Assembly: GCA_007988745.1 (NCBI GenBank)
Contig: BJUT01000028.1
Span: forward strand, 1-51,960
Source of the DNA: Pseudoalteromonas atlantica
GTDB taxonomy: Bacteria > Pseudomonadota > Gammaproteobacteria > Enterobacterales > Alteromonadaceae
Reading direction: 5' to 3'
DNA length: 51,960 nucleotides
Part shown: positions 9,478 through 18,653 of the stretch, piece after piece
Numbering within the stretch: position 1 is the stretch's first letter
How the letters are laid out: each line of letters opens with the position of its first letter
Made by a program: the position numbers and the translations under genes
Notes under the pieces: model-generated
Told to the model about the DNA's origin: nothing
The model's input: only the letters and a program-made list of their open reading frames with translations
Database searches by the model: none

Positions 9478-11786
9478 AATTGTAAAAACGAATGAAGGGC
9501 AATTTGTCCTTCATTTATTTTATCAGCCAATGTATCCAACCATTCTCTTAGTACTTCATCTGATTCATCAAGCGCACCGTGTTCCATCTTTTTAGCATGT
9601 AACTGTACGTCATTTAATCCTACAGAGCCCGCAGCACCTTTAAGCTTATGCGCCACCGATTTGTACTCTTCCCTGTCGTTTTCATTTAACACGCTTTGCA
9701 GCTCTTGCTGATATTGCGGGTTTAGTTTTTCAAACAAACCACTGCTGCGCTTAAATACTTCAAGCCCCATAGAGTTTACAAAGTCTTCAATGGTTTCAAC
9801 ATCAAGCACACCTGCATTAATGCCCTCAAGCGCTTCTTTACTTACCGTTAGCAGCGGTTTGTCTGATTCACTTTGTTGAATATCAAACAAATCAGCTAGC
9901 ATTTTATCAAGCTTTATTGTATTAATCGGTTTAGCAAGCGCCCCTTGCACCGAAATACCTTCTAAGTCTTCTTCGGCGCTACGTACATTCGCTGTAAGCG
10001 CAACGATAGGTAGTTTATCAAAATGGCTATCGGCACGTATTTGTCTTGCCACCTCATCACCATTTATATCGGGCAGTTGCATATCAAGTAGTACTAAATC
10101 TAGCTCGTCTTCGGTTTCTACAAACGAGAGTGCATCTTCACCTGTTTCGGCCCAAATTACTTCATGGCCGCGCTGCTCTAACAGGTTTGTCGCAATTTCA
10201 GCATTTAATGGCACATCCTCTACAAGTAAAATATATAAACCTCTACCGGCATAGCTTTGTTCGGTAGGCGCTACACATAAGCTAAGCGGTATGTGTACTG
10301 TAAAGCAGCTGCCTTCACCTTCTGTACTGGTTACCGAAATAGTGCCTTTCATTGCACTGACCAACGCTTTGGTTACGGCTAAACCAATGCCTGAGCCAAT
10401 CGCATTTTTACCGCTTAAATCTGGGGCTTTGTAGTACATATCAAATATGCGCGAGAGTTGATCCTCTGGGATCCCCTGCCCTGTGTCTGATATTTTAAGT
10501 TCAAGCCACGGCCCGTCGTTACGCTCTTCTCGGCTACATGTGAGTTTTACCTCGCCATGCTGGGTAAACTTAACGGCATTATTAATTAAGTTCCATACCA
10601 CTTGGCGTAAACGCGTTGGGTCTAGGAGTGCGTAAACATCTAATGTGCCATTTCGCTCAATTGAAAATTCAAGCTCTTTTTGTTCAGCAATTAAACCTGC
10701 AAAGTTCACTACATCGTTAATAAAGTCTGAAACGTTAATAGAGTCGGTTGCTATATCTAACTGCTCTCGGTCTATTTTATCTAAATCTATAATATCGTTA
10801 AAAATATTACCTAAGGTTTCAGCGCTCGAAAATACCGTATTACACCAACTGCGTTGCTGCTTATTAAGCTCTGTATCAAGTAGCATTCGGGTTAAACCTA
10901 CAATGCCATTTAATGGCGTGCGCAGCTCATGACTAAGCGTTGCTATAAACTTACCTTTATCCTTATAGGCTGTTTCAAGCGCTTGTGCTGCTTCTTTACG
11001 GCTGGTTATATCACGGCCAAATGCAAGCAAACCTATGTAGTCACCTTGATCGTTTATAAACGGTAATTTACGCAGCTCAAACCAACGGTTTTCACCATTA
11101 ACCATATATTCAACATCAATTGTCAGCGCTTGATGCGTTTGCTCTACTTGTTTATCGGTTCTGAGTACTTCTGCTAAAAAGTAGCTCGGGAAAATTTGCT
11201 CAACTGTTTTACCAATTAATTCAGCACTGGTTTTGCCCATAACCTCTTCAAACATTTTATTACAGCCGGCAAACACGCCGTTGTTATCTCGGTAATAAAA
11301 TAAATCGGGGGAAGAGTCGACAATAGAGCGAAGGAGCATGCCTTGCTGAGCAAGTTCTTGTTGTGTTTTTTTACGCTCTGCTATTTCGCGGCGAAGCTCT
11401 TCAATGGCGCGATGCTTGGCATGAAAAGCCATTTTTCGCTCATCTATTTCAATGTTGAGGCGGTTGATATTATCTTTTAATGTTTGATTTAACAGCTTTT
11501 CTTGTTTTGTGGCGCTGTCTAAATAAGCGTATGAGGCATCTAATTGTCTAATCGAGTTGAGTAAAATACTGATCATAAAAGGAGATACAACCGCGGTAAA
11601 AAATACCACAGCCAAAATATCAACTAAATTAACCTCACCCAGTGCCACATAATAAAACATACTCGACAATATAAGCGACACGCCTAACAAAAGCGCGTAG
11701 CACATTGCCGCGGTTTTTAACTCACCAAAGCGAGTTATTAAACTAGAAAGTACTCGAGCCCAAGGGCTCAAAGAAGAATCGGTCAT
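9468..11786 (-). CDS. arcB: aerobic respiration control sensor kinase ArcB
   Basis: Tripartite membrane kinase that phosphorylates ArcA when the quinone pool is reduced. In 772 residues (Escherichia coli 778): two N-terminal helices (about 27-47 and 55-77) with a very short periplasmic turn, a coiled coil (90-145), PAS domain (about 150-265), HisKA with His286 in ATLSHELRTPLNG, HATPase (NNAVKF, DTGQGIP, GSGIGLA), receiver with Asp568 in LLDMQLPD and HPt with His713 in AHKLKGAAGS. PAS Cys175 matches the E. coli redox cysteine 180, but the position of Cys241 is occupied by Trp235. Convergent with arcA, separated by 14 bases. Confidence 0.95.
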   Translation of the reverse strand: MTDSSLSPWARVLSSLITRFGELKTAAMCYALLLGVSLILSSMFYYVALGEVNLVDILAVVFFTAVVSPFMISILLNSIRQLDASYAYLDSATKQEKLLNQTLKDNINRLNIEIDERKMAFHAKHRAIEELRREIAERKKTQQELAQQGMLLRSIVDSSPDLFYYRDNNGVFAGCNKMFEEVMGKTSAELIGKTVEQIFPSYFLAEVLRTDKQVEQTHQALTIDVEYMVNGENRWFELRKLPFINDQGDYIGLLAFGRDITSRKEAAQALETAYKDKGKFIATLSHELRTPLNGIVGLTRMLLDTELNKQQRSWCNTVFSSAETLGNIFNDIIDLDKIDREQLDIATDSINVSDFINDVVNFAGLIAEQKELEFSIERNGTLDVYALLDPTRLRQVVWNLINNAVKFTQHGEVKLTCSREERNDGPWLELKISDTGQGIPEDQLSRIFDMYYKAPDLSGKNAIGSGIGLAVTKALVSAMKGTISVTSTEGEGSCFTVHIPLSLCVAPTEQSYAGRGLYILLVEDVPLNAEIATNLLEQRGHEVIWAETGEDALSFVETEDELDLVLLDMQLPDINGDEVARQIRADSHFDKLPIVALTANVRSAEEDLEGISVQGALAKPINTIKLDKMLADLFDIQQSESDKPLLTVSKEALEGINAGVLDVETIEDFVNSMGLEVFKRSSGLFEKLNPQYQQELQSVLNENDREEYKSVAHKLKGAAGSVGLNDVQLHAKKMEHGALDESDEVLREWLDTLADKINEGQIALHSFLQLLE

Positions 11787-12012
11787 AGGTCAGTGTATCT
11801 CGTTACTAGGCATAAATAAAAAGTGCCTATTAATAGTCAAACGCATTTTGCAGCAGATTTTAGCATTTTTCTATTAGCTATATTCATGTTGTGCGACAAA
11901 AACAGAAAATTTTCATGTTTACTTTTGCCTACTTGTTAAACTCATCATTTCAGCAATAAATTATTTAGTGTAAAATGCTGCGCTTTATTATGACCAATAA
12001 CGAGTAGCGCAC

Positions 12013-12933
12013 ATGCAAACCAACATGCCCGATATAGCTGATACGGCTCCCGCCTTACAAACAGGTAAGTTAGACTGGGTTGGTATGGGCGAAATAGAAC
12101 TGCCATTTATTTTTGAATCGAAAGATTTAGCACCCGTTACCGTTAACGCAAAAGCGCGTGCCTTTGTTAATTTGCATAAAGAAGACGCTAAAGGCATTCA
12201 TATGTCGCGTTTATTTTTAGCGCTTGATTTACTCTCTACAGAGCAACAAGTTAACCCACAAACTTTAGCTCAAGCACTCGATACCTTTATCACCAGCCAC
12301 GAAGGATTAAGTGACAAAGCCCAAATAGAGTTTAAATTTGAGTTACCGCTGCGTCGTAAATCGTTATTAAGCGGTAAAGCAGGTTGGAAAAGCTACCCAA
12401 TTACCCTAACCAGCACTATTGAAAATAGCGTAATTAGCTACGAGCTAAGCGTGGATGTTACTTATTCATCAACCTGTCCATGCTCTGCAGCACTTGCTCG
12501 CCAGCTTATTCAAAATGCTTTTAGCGAAAAGTTTAACCAAGAAACACTTAATCAAAAAGACGTTTTAGCATGGCTAGGTACAACACAGGGTATTGTGGCA
12601 ACGCCTCACTCACAGCGTTCAATTGCAAACGTTAAAGTAAAGCTAGACAACACGATTAGTGAATTTGACGTAGTAAATTTAATTGATACATTAGAAGCTG
12701 AACTAAAAACCCCGGTACAAGCGGCAGTAAAACGTGAAGATGAGCAAGAATTTGCCCGCCTTAACGGTCAAAATTTAATGTTTTGTGAAGACGCTGCACG
12801 TAAAATTAAAGCGGTTCTTGAAAACGATAACTTTAGTGATTACTGGCTACAAATTAATCATTACGAATCACTCCATGCGCATGATGCAGTCGCTATTGCC
12901 GTTAAAGGAATTGAGGGCGGTTACAAAGCCTAG
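12013..12933 (+). CDS. folE2: GTP cyclohydrolase FolE2 (type IB)
   Basis: Converts GTP to 7,8-dihydroneopterin triphosphate, the entry step to folate. It belongs to the COG1469 family that is structurally distinct from zinc-dependent FolE and can use other metals. The 306-residue sequence shows the N-terminal [11 protein letters not shown] block, KGIHMSRLF, the active-site Cys155/Cys157 in [10 protein letters not shown], and the C-terminal [27 protein letters not shown]. In several bacteria the family is under Zur control, but I see no convincing Zur box upstream. Divergent from arcB with a 226-base gap. Confidence 0.93.
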   Translation: MQTNMPDIADTAPALQTGKLDWVGMGEIELPFIFESKDLAPVTVNAKARAFVNLHKEDAKGIHMSRLFLALDLLSTEQQVNPQTLAQALDTFITSHEGLSDKAQIEFKFELPLRRKSLLSGKAGWKSYPITLTSTIENSVISYELSVDVTYSSTCPCSAALARQLIQNAFSEKFNQETLNQKDVLAWLGTTQGIVATPHSQRSIANVKVKLDNTISEFDVVNLIDTLEAELKTPVQAAVKREDEQEFARLNGQNLMFCEDAARKIKAVLENDNFSDYWLQINHYESLHAHDAVAIAVKGIEGGYKA

Positions 12934-12961
12934 CAGCCCTGCTGCATTAATAATAAATACA

Positions 12962-13048
12962 TACGGTAATTAGCCATAACAACCAATTTTTAGGCACGTA
13001 AATTGCTTTACTTGAGCAGTGTCAATTTGTTGTTATGGAGTTACCGTA
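12962..13048 (+). promoter_or_regulatory. large hairpin covering RBS and start codon of DUF2726 gene
   Basis: TACGGTAA (12962-12969) and CCATAACAAC (12974-12983) pair with GTTGTTATGG (13029-13038) and TTACCGTA (13041-13048): 18 base pairs interrupted by a four-by-two internal loop. A nested stem CAATTT (12984-12989) / AAATTG (13000-13005) sits inside. The right arm contains the GGAG ribosome binding site (13037-13040) and the A of the ATG at 13048. No T run follows, so it is not an intrinsic terminator for folE2; a translational switch is the likely role. Confidence 0.7.
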
Positions 13049-13644
13049 TGGAATTCGCTTTATTATCAATTTTAGTATTAGTGGTTGGGGCCTCTGTGGT
13101 TGCGTCAAAATTTAGTGATGATGGCGGCAATCCCTATCCTTTTACCCGCAAACAAACCGTGTTTACACAGGTTGAGGGTGCATTTTTAAATCTTTTAGAG
13201 CGTGCGGTAGGCGATCAATACAAAATTGTGAGCCGCGTCAAACTCATCGATGTAATCGACTGCAAGCAAGGCCTTTCTGCTAAATCAAAACGTGCAGCTT
13301 TAGCTAAAGCTAAAAATAAACAACTCGATTTTGTGCTGGTAGATAAAGAAAAAATGACGATAGTGGCAGCGGTCGATTTAGTTAACAACGCCAATAAAGA
13401 TGGCCACAAAGCGCAGCGCGACTGGTTTGTAAACGGCGCTTTAGAATCCGCTGGCATTCCACATATTCGTATGAAAGTAAAATCAGGCTACCGCGCTTCT
13501 GAGGTGCGCGATGCAATTATGTTTAAATTAGGCAAACCTGCAGCGGTGCAATCGGCTCGTCCAACACGTAATCGTGTAAGTAAACCTGCGGTATTGTCAC
13601 CTTCTCAGGCTAAAGCCCAAACCACTGCGTTAGCCGAAATTTAA
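13048..13644 (+). CDS. DUF2726 domain membrane-anchored protein
   Basis: A 198-residue protein with one N-terminal membrane helix (about 3-19) and a cytoplasmic DUF2726 domain. That family has a restriction-endonuclease-like (PD-D/E-XK) fold; here the core strands are LDFVLVDKEKM and IVAAVDLVNN, with AVDL where many members have a more acidic IELD, so nuclease activity is uncertain. A basic tail rich in Arg, Ser and Ala ends the protein. The start at 13048 is chosen over an upstream TTG because GGAG lies seven bases before it. The 5' region forms a hairpin over this start. Function unknown. Confidence 0.8.
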   Translation: MEFALLSILVLVVGASVVASKFSDDGGNPYPFTRKQTVFTQVEGAFLNLLERAVGDQYKIVSRVKLIDVIDCKQGLSAKSKRAALAKAKNKQLDFVLVDKEKMTIVAAVDLVNNANKDGHKAQRDWFVNGALESAGIPHIRMKVKSGYRASEVRDAIMFKLGKPAAVQSARPTRNRVSKPAVLSPSQAKAQTTALAEI

Positions 13645-13677
13645 AATAGAATTAAATACTCTCCTAAAAGTATTTAA

Positions 13678-13706
13678 AGCGAGCCGTAAAACAGCTCGCT
13701 TTTTTG
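13678..13706 (+). terminator. intrinsic terminator
   Basis: AGCGAGC (13678-13684) pairs with GCTCGCT (13694-13700) around a nine-base loop, followed by a T tract. It closes the DUF2726 transcript. Confidence 0.85.
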
Positions 13707-13763
13707 TTTTTTATTGCTAACTTCACGTATAATCTACGTATTCAAACTCAGGAATCAAACACT

Positions 13764-14471
13764 ATGAATGTTGGTATTATTGGCGCAATGGAGCCAGAAG
13801 TTAAAATTTTACGTGAAGCAATGCAAAACCCACAAGTGCTAACAAAAGCAGGGTTTACCTTTTACACAGGCGAATTAGCAGGTAATACAGTAACACTTGT
13901 GCAATCGGGTATTGGTAAAGTGGCATCAACGATTGCAACCACGTTATTAATTGATAACTTTAATCCTGACTGTGTTATCAACACAGGTTCTGCCGGTGGC
14001 TTTGATCCCTCTTTAAGTGTTGGCGATGTTGTTATCTCTTCAGAAGTACGCCATCACGATGTAGATGTAACCGCTTTTGGCTACGAAATCGGCCAAGTTC
14101 CACAAATGCCAGCAGGCTTTGCCGCACACCCAAAACTAGTTGAAGCTGCCGAGCAAACCATTGCGCAAATTAGCGAAGTAAAAACCTTAGTAGGCTTAAT
14201 TTGTACGGGTGATTCATTTATGTGTGATCCAGTGCGAATTGATAAAGCACGCAGCGACTTTCCTACAATGCTTGCAGTAGAAATGGAAGGCGCATCTATT
14301 GCACAAACGTGTTTTGCGCTTAATACGCCATTTGTGGTTATTCGCTCTATGTCTGACATTGCCGGTAAAGAGTCGCCGCAATCGTTTGAAGAATACTTAG
14401 AGACTGCATCAATCAACTCATCAAAAATGGTTGTTGCACTATTGGAAAAACTAACAAAAGTTACGCTGTAA
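13764..14471 (+). CDS. mtnN: 5'-methylthioadenosine/S-adenosylhomocysteine nucleosidase
   Basis: Cleaves the glycosidic bond of methylthioadenosine and S-adenosylhomocysteine to adenine plus the thioribose, recycling SAM by-products and feeding autoinducer-2 synthesis. The 235-residue protein (same size as Escherichia coli Pfs) starts [12 protein letters not shown] with the catalytic Glu12, and keeps the [11 protein letters not shown] ribose-binding motif and the SMSDIAG catalytic Asp. The ATG at 13764 follows an AGGA box and gives the family length; the longer frame to 13704 adds a non-homologous extension. It abuts the next gene directly (stop 14471, ATG 14472). Confidence 0.96.
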   Translation: MNVGIIGAMEPEVKILREAMQNPQVLTKAGFTFYTGELAGNTVTLVQSGIGKVASTIATTLLIDNFNPDCVINTGSAGGFDPSLSVGDVVISSEVRHHDVDVTAFGYEIGQVPQMPAGFAAHPKLVEAAEQTIAQISEVKTLVGLICTGDSFMCDPVRIDKARSDFPTMLAVEMEGASIAQTCFALNTPFVVIRSMSDIAGKESPQSFEEYLETASINSSKMVVALLEKLTKVTL

Positions 14472-15416
14472 ATGCTAAGCAATATTGTTCAAAACCATTT
14501 GGACTTTATTGCCTTTTTTGTGGCGCTCATTGCTGAGCGCTTTTTCCCGTTAAAAAGCTGGTATCACCCTAATACAGTATTAACCGCTGTATTTAGTGCT
14601 ATAGGAAAACGGATTTATAAACCAAGTGAGCCTAAAAGTTACCTTTATTTAGCCTCCACTCTTGCCTGTACGCTAGTTTTAAGCGTTATTCTTATTATTA
14701 TTGTGTTACTGCTTGAATTTGCCTTTTATCCTGAGCTCCTCGCGGGCCTCATTTTATATTTGTGCCTAGAAAGCAAAGCGATTGAAAAAAAAGCCCTGCG
14801 TGTTGCAAAGTTAGTAAAACAAAACCAAAAATCTACCGCGCGTGAACTCGTAAAGCCACTGCTTGCCCGAGAGGTCAATAAGCTCTCAGCGCCAGGTATT
14901 ATTAAAGCCTTAATTGAAAGCTTAATTTTACGAACTGCCCGTAATTACTTTACCGTTATATTTATATTTTTATTACTTGGGCCAATTGCCGCTTTAGCGT
15001 ATCGGCTACTGACTTTAATGCAGCATGCTTGGCGCACCGATATTTCACCTAATAGCCACTTTTTAAAACCGCTTAAACTACTTTTGTTTATAATCGAATT
15101 TATCCCCGTACGCTTACTTGCATTAACAATTGCTGCAAGCAAAGCCAGTAAACAAAGTATGCATTACATAAAGCACTATGGCAGACACTTTTATCAAACA
15201 AATACAGGGTGGATTTTAAGTGTGTGCTCCGCCTCTATTGGCGCACAGCTAGGCGGCCCTGCGGTTTATTTTGGTAAGCGTTTTAATAAAATGCGAATTG
15301 GAACCGAGCGACTCCCAAAAGCCGAAGACGTCCCTGTGATCATAAATAGATTAAATCAAGCGCGTGCCTTTTGGCTGTTAGTTATTATCAGTATTGAGAT
15401 ATTAAAGCTGATTTAG
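14472..15416 (+). CDS. cbiB: CobD/CbiB family adenosylcobinamide-phosphate synthase-like protein
   Basis: A 314-residue polytopic membrane protein of the CobD/CbiB family, which attaches aminopropanol to the corrin ring in cobalamin synthesis or salvage. Visible markers are the N-terminal AERFFPLKSWYHP, the hydrophobic helices at about 60-100 and 160-185, and the C-terminal GAQLGGPAVYFGKRF. No other cobalamin genes are in this window, so a role in salvage, or a divergent role, is possible. It begins on the base after the mtnN stop, implying translational coupling; one explanation is shared adenosine metabolism, but that is inference. Confidence 0.75.
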   Translation: MLSNIVQNHLDFIAFFVALIAERFFPLKSWYHPNTVLTAVFSAIGKRIYKPSEPKSYLYLASTLACTLVLSVILIIIVLLLEFAFYPELLAGLILYLCLESKAIEKKALRVAKLVKQNQKSTARELVKPLLAREVNKLSAPGIIKALIESLILRTARNYFTVIFIFLLLGPIAALAYRLLTLMQHAWRTDISPNSHFLKPLKLLLFIIEFIPVRLLALTIAASKASKQSMHYIKHYGRHFYQTNTGWILSVCSASIGAQLGGPAVYFGKRFNKMRIGTERLPKAEDVPVIINRLNQARAFWLLVIISIEILKLI

Positions 15417-15448
15417 TGTTTTTTTAGCAGCCAAAATACGCGCACAAA

Positions 15449-15472
15449 AAAACCAGCCTAAACTGGTTTTTT
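15449..15472. terminator. bidirectional intrinsic terminator
   Basis: AAAACCAG (15449-15456) pairs with CTGGTTTT (15463-15470) around CCTAAA, with A residues before and T residues after. It serves convergent cbiB and tyrS. Confidence 0.85.
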
Positions 15473-15486
15473 AGTTTTAACTGCGC

Positions 15487-16686
15487 TTACGCAACAGTAA
15501 TGTTGGCAAACTTACGTTTACCTACTTGGTAAATAGCGGTCGTGCCTTTTGCTACTTCAAGTTTTGTATCAGTGATTTTATCTTCACCGTTAAGTTTTAC
15601 TGCACCTTGCTTAATCATGCGCATTGCTTCAGAAGTACTGGCTACTAAATTAGCTTCTTTAAGTAAGTTAGCAATTAAAATACCTTCTTCTGCAATGGTA
15701 ATTGTCAGCTCAGGGATTTCATCAGGTAGCGCTTTTTTCTGAAAACGTTTGATAAAGTCATCGTGTGCGGCTTGCGCAGCTTCTTCACTGTGAAAACGTG
15801 CAATTAACTCTTTCGCCAGCTCAATCTTAATATCACGCGGGTTAGTGCCCTGCTCTACGCGTTGTTTTTGCGCTGCAATTTCTTCGATTGATAAGCTGCT
15901 TAGTAAGTCGTAATAGCGCCACATAAGTACGTCGCTAATCGACATTACTTTACCAAACATATCGTTTGGCGCATCAGTAATACCAATGTAATTACCAAGC
16001 GACTTAGACATTTTTTGAACGCCGTCAGTACCTTCAAGTAATGGCATCATTAATACTGTTTGAGGCTTTTGGCCTTCTACTTTTTGAAGCTCGCGGCCCA
16101 TTAAAAGGTTAAAGCGCTGATCAGTACCACCAAGCTCTACGTCTGACTCAAGTGCAACCGAATCCCAGCCTTGTACGAGTGGGTATAAAAATTCGTGAAT
16201 TGCAATGGGTTGTCCGTTGCCGTAACGCTTTTTAAAGTCGTCACGCTCTAGCATACGCGCTACAGTTTGATTAGCTGCAAGTCTGATCATGCCTGCGGCA
16301 CCGAGGTTTTCCATCCACGAAGAGTTAAAGGCAACGGTGGTTTTAGCTGGGTCTAGAATCTTAAAAACTTGCTCTTTATAAGTCTCAGCATTGGCAAGTA
16401 CATCTTCACGGGTCAGTGGTTTACGTGTTACATTTTTGCCTGTTGGATCGCCAATCATGCCGGTAAAGTCACCAATTAAGAAAATAACCTCATGACCTAA
16501 ATCTTGAAAGGTTTTCATTTTATTAATTAGTACAGTGTGACCTAAATGTAAGTCTGGCGCGGTAGGATCGAAACCGGCTTTAATTTTTAACTTTTTGCCC
16601 GACTTTAGTTTTTCAACTAATTCGTCTTCAATTAATATCTCTTCTGCACCGCGTTTTATCTCTGCTAGAGCGGTTTGTAAATCCAC
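15487..16686 (-). CDS. tyrS: tyrosyl-tRNA synthetase
   Basis: Class I synthetase that charges tRNA-Tyr. In 399 residues the HIGH signature appears as HLGH (47-50) within [12 protein letters not shown], and the second signature as KMSKS (225-229). The KMSKS form and the length of about 400 place it in the TyrZ-like branch rather than the KFGKT branch of Escherichia coli TyrS. The C-terminal S4 RNA-binding domain covers about 335-399. The ATG start is preceded by a GGAGTAATAC leader. Its 5' leader carries a stem-loop (see 16735-16782). Confidence 0.96.
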   Translation of the reverse strand: MDLQTALAEIKRGAEEILIEDELVEKLKSGKKLKIKAGFDPTAPDLHLGHTVLINKMKTFQDLGHEVIFLIGDFTGMIGDPTGKNVTRKPLTREDVLANAETYKEQVFKILDPAKTTVAFNSSWMENLGAAGMIRLAANQTVARMLERDDFKKRYGNGQPIAIHEFLYPLVQGWDSVALESDVELGGTDQRFNLLMGRELQKVEGQKPQTVLMMPLLEGTDGVQKMSKSLGNYIGITDAPNDMFGKVMSISDVLMWRYYDLLSSLSIEEIAAQKQRVEQGTNPRDIKIELAKELIARFHSEEAAQAAHDDFIKRFQKKALPDEIPELTITIAEEGILIANLLKEANLVASTSEAMRMIKQGAVKLNGEDKITDTKLEVAKGTTAIYQVGKRKFANITVA

Positions 16687-17065
16687 TGTGTATTACTCCA
16701 AAATTCTGCCAACGAAGGGGCAACTAGATGACTTGCTACATAAGGGTTTAAAACAGATTTAAACCAAAAGCACTTATGTTGCTAACATAACAAATTTCTA
16801 CCTAATTAAAACAATTTTTTATGCGAATAATGCAACTAAACTCAATAAGCCTAGTCTCACTGTGTTAGGCAATTAGAAATGGTGTTTAAACGCCGATTTT
16901 AGCGCACTTTAGAATCAGTTTAAATCGATAAACTTAAACAAATATAAATTGTCATTTTACTAACATTTGCGGGGCTTTTAGCTTTATTTACTAGTATTCG
17001 TACCTTATTACGTATATCCTGCATTAATATATATTTTATTTTCACGACAGCAGAAAAGGCACGTT
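16687..17065. other. 379-base divergent intergenic region tyrS / M23 peptidase
   Basis: No gene is seen. A stem-loop lies near the tyrS end. The rest is AT-rich and must contain the two divergent promoters; TATATCC and TTAATATATA stretches near 17010-17035 are possible -10 regions for the peptidase gene, whose AAAGG ribosome binding site lies eight bases before its ATG. Confidence 0.5.
16735..16782 (-). promoter_or_regulatory. stem-loop in probable tyrS leader
   Basis: GGTTTAAA (16745-16752) pairs with TTTAAACC (16758-16765) around five bases, and outside it CATAAG (16739-16744) pairs with CTTATG (16773-16778), extendable to GCTACATAAG / CTTATGTTGC with one mismatch. It lies 50 to 95 bases upstream of the tyrS start. 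No T-box features are visible, so the role is unknown. Confidence 0.45.
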
Positions 17066-18379
17066 ATGGTTCACGTGGTTAACACGCTTCCCAAAAAACA
17101 CAAATTGCTTATTCTAGGTTTGGTTTCTGCTATTGTTGGCTTAGCCTTTCTTCCTTCAGAAAAAGCGACTGCATCCAAAGACAATAGTGCAAATGCACTA
17201 GAAATTGGTAAGCGTTACGAGTTACAAGTTAAAGTTGAAGACAACGAAAAATTAACTGAATTAAATTCGCCAGAAGCAGCAGAAAAGCTGTCAGAATACG
17301 ACTTAGTCGATCATCAAGTTAAAAACGGCGATAATTTAGCAATTATCTTCAAGCGTGCTGGCTTTTCAGCGCAAACGCTTCACAAGCTAATTAACACCAA
17401 TGCTGAAACACGCAAACTAACTAAAATTCACCCAGGTGAAATACTTAGTTTTGCAACAGCAGAAAACGGTGATTTAGCTCAGCTTCGTTATGTTATTTCA
17501 AAAACAGATACTTTGTTTGTTACCTTAAATGACGAAGGTAATTACGACACATCAATAGATAGCAAAGAAATAGAAACACTGAGCAAAACAGCCGGTGGCG
17601 AAATTTCTAGCAGCTTTTGGACCTCAGCAATTGCTGCAGGCTTAAGCGAGCGCCAAATAATGAACTTTGCTGATATATTTGGTTGGGATGTGGATTTTGC
17701 CAACGATATTCGTAAGGGCGATCAGTTTGGGCTAATTTACGAGTCGCATTATGTTGATGGCGAGTTTATTGGCACTGGTAAAATTATTGCGGCAGAATTT
17801 ATAAACCAAGGCCAGCGTTATGCGGCTATTCGCCATACCGACGGCAGCTTTTATACGCCTGAAGGGCGCAGCATGAAAAAAGCATTTTTACGTGCGCCGG
17901 TAAACTTTAAGTATATTAGCTCGAGCTTTAACCCACGTCGCTTACACCCAGTAACAGGGCAAGTAAGAGCGCACCGTGGTATTGATTACGCAGCACGTAC
18001 AGGCACACCGGTTGTAGCCTCGGGTAACGGTAAAGTAATTAAAGCAGGTTACAGTAAGTACAATGGTAACTACGTATTTATAAGCCATGGCACACAGTAC
18101 GTAACTAAGTACTTACACCTTAACAAAAAGCTTGTTAAAACAGGCCAAAAGGTTAAACAAGGTGACAAAATTGGTACAGTGGGTTCTACCGGCCGTGTAA
18201 CAGGCGCGCACCTGCACTACGAATTTTTAGTAAATGGTGTACACCGTAATCCTAAAACCGTTAAGTTACCTAAGTCTGAGCCATTACCACGCTCTGAACT
18301 TGCTAAGTTTAAACCTATTGCCGAAAACTTTATTGCACAGCTTGAACGCAATCGCGAACTACAGCTAGCACTTAAGTAA
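17066..18379 (+). CDS. mepM: M23 family murein DD-endopeptidase
   Basis: Periplasmic zinc metallopeptidase expected to cut peptidoglycan cross-links during growth. The 437-residue protein has an N-terminal membrane anchor (about 14-30), an OapA/LysM-like segment around VKNGDNLAIIFKRAGFSAQ (about 87-105), and a C-terminal M23 domain with zinc ligands His303 and Asp307 (HRGID) and His382/His384 (HLHYE). Order and size match MepM (YebA). A perfect terminator follows. In many gammaproteobacteria this gene neighbours tyrS, as here. Confidence 0.88.
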   Translation: MVHVVNTLPKKHKLLILGLVSAIVGLAFLPSEKATASKDNSANALEIGKRYELQVKVEDNEKLTELNSPEAAEKLSEYDLVDHQVKNGDNLAIIFKRAGFSAQTLHKLINTNAETRKLTKIHPGEILSFATAENGDLAQLRYVISKTDTLFVTLNDEGNYDTSIDSKEIETLSKTAGGEISSSFWTSAIAAGLSERQIMNFADIFGWDVDFANDIRKGDQFGLIYESHYVDGEFIGTGKIIAAEFINQGQRYAAIRHTDGSFYTPEGRSMKKAFLRAPVNFKYISSSFNPRRLHPVTGQVRAHRGIDYAARTGTPVVASGNGKVIKAGYSKYNGNYVFISHGTQYVTKYLHLNKKLVKTGQKVKQGDKIGTVGSTGRVTGAHLHYEFLVNGVHRNPKTVKLPKSEPLPRSELAKFKPIAENFIAQLERNRELQLALK

Positions 18380-18398
18380 CGTATAAGTTATAGATACT

Positions 18399-18437
18399 AA
18401 AAAAGCCTTTGCAGGGTTAACCTGCAAAGGCTTTTTT
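18399..18437. terminator. long bidirectional intrinsic terminator
   Basis: A perfect 17-base stem, AAAAAAGCCTTTGCAGG (18399-18415) with CCTGCAAAGGCTTTTTT (18421-18437), and a five-base loop. It ends mepM and the opposing aldo/keto reductase transcript. Confidence 0.95.
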
Positions 18438-18463
18438 GTGTTTTTTATTAATTTATTAGTTTA

Positions 18464-18640
18464 TTAGTTCATTAATACATAAATTAGCTGTACGACTAAA
18501 GAAACCATAACCAGCGGCCAAATATATTTGCTGTATTTGGTTGCGCCATCCAACCCCATTTTACCTTGGTACTTTTCAAGCAAAGGTATCAGCACCGCTA
18601 GAGCGACAAACAAGCAAATTAAAATAACAAATATATTCAT
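18464..18640 (-). CDS. small two-helix membrane protein, unknown function
   Basis: A 58-residue reading frame starting MNIFVILICLFVALAVLIPL and ending LVVQLIYVLMN. It has two hydrophobic helices (about 3-21 and 40-57) joined by a short polar loop containing YQGKMGLDGATKYSKY. It starts 13 bases after the stop of the aldo/keto reductase gene on the same strand, with TAAGG seven bases before the ATG, and ends just before the terminator at 18399-18437. Position, ribosome binding site and clean helix-loop-helix composition argue for a real gene. Not recognised. Confidence 0.7.
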   Translation of the reverse strand: MNIFVILICLFVALAVLIPLLEKYQGKMGLDGATKYSKYIWPLVMVSLVVQLIYVLMN

Positions 18641-18653
18641 TCCTAAACCTTAA

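Noticed and set aside
11787..12012. Zur box before folE2
   Set aside because: FolE2 genes are often Zur regulated, but no convincing palindromic Zur motif was found in the 226-base gap.
14081..14482. 133-codon minus-strand reading frame over mtnN
   Set aside because: Antisense to the conserved nucleosidase; no signals of its own.
16687..16800. T-box leader for tyrS
   Set aside because: There is no T-box sequence or specifier-loop layout; only a simple stem-loop.
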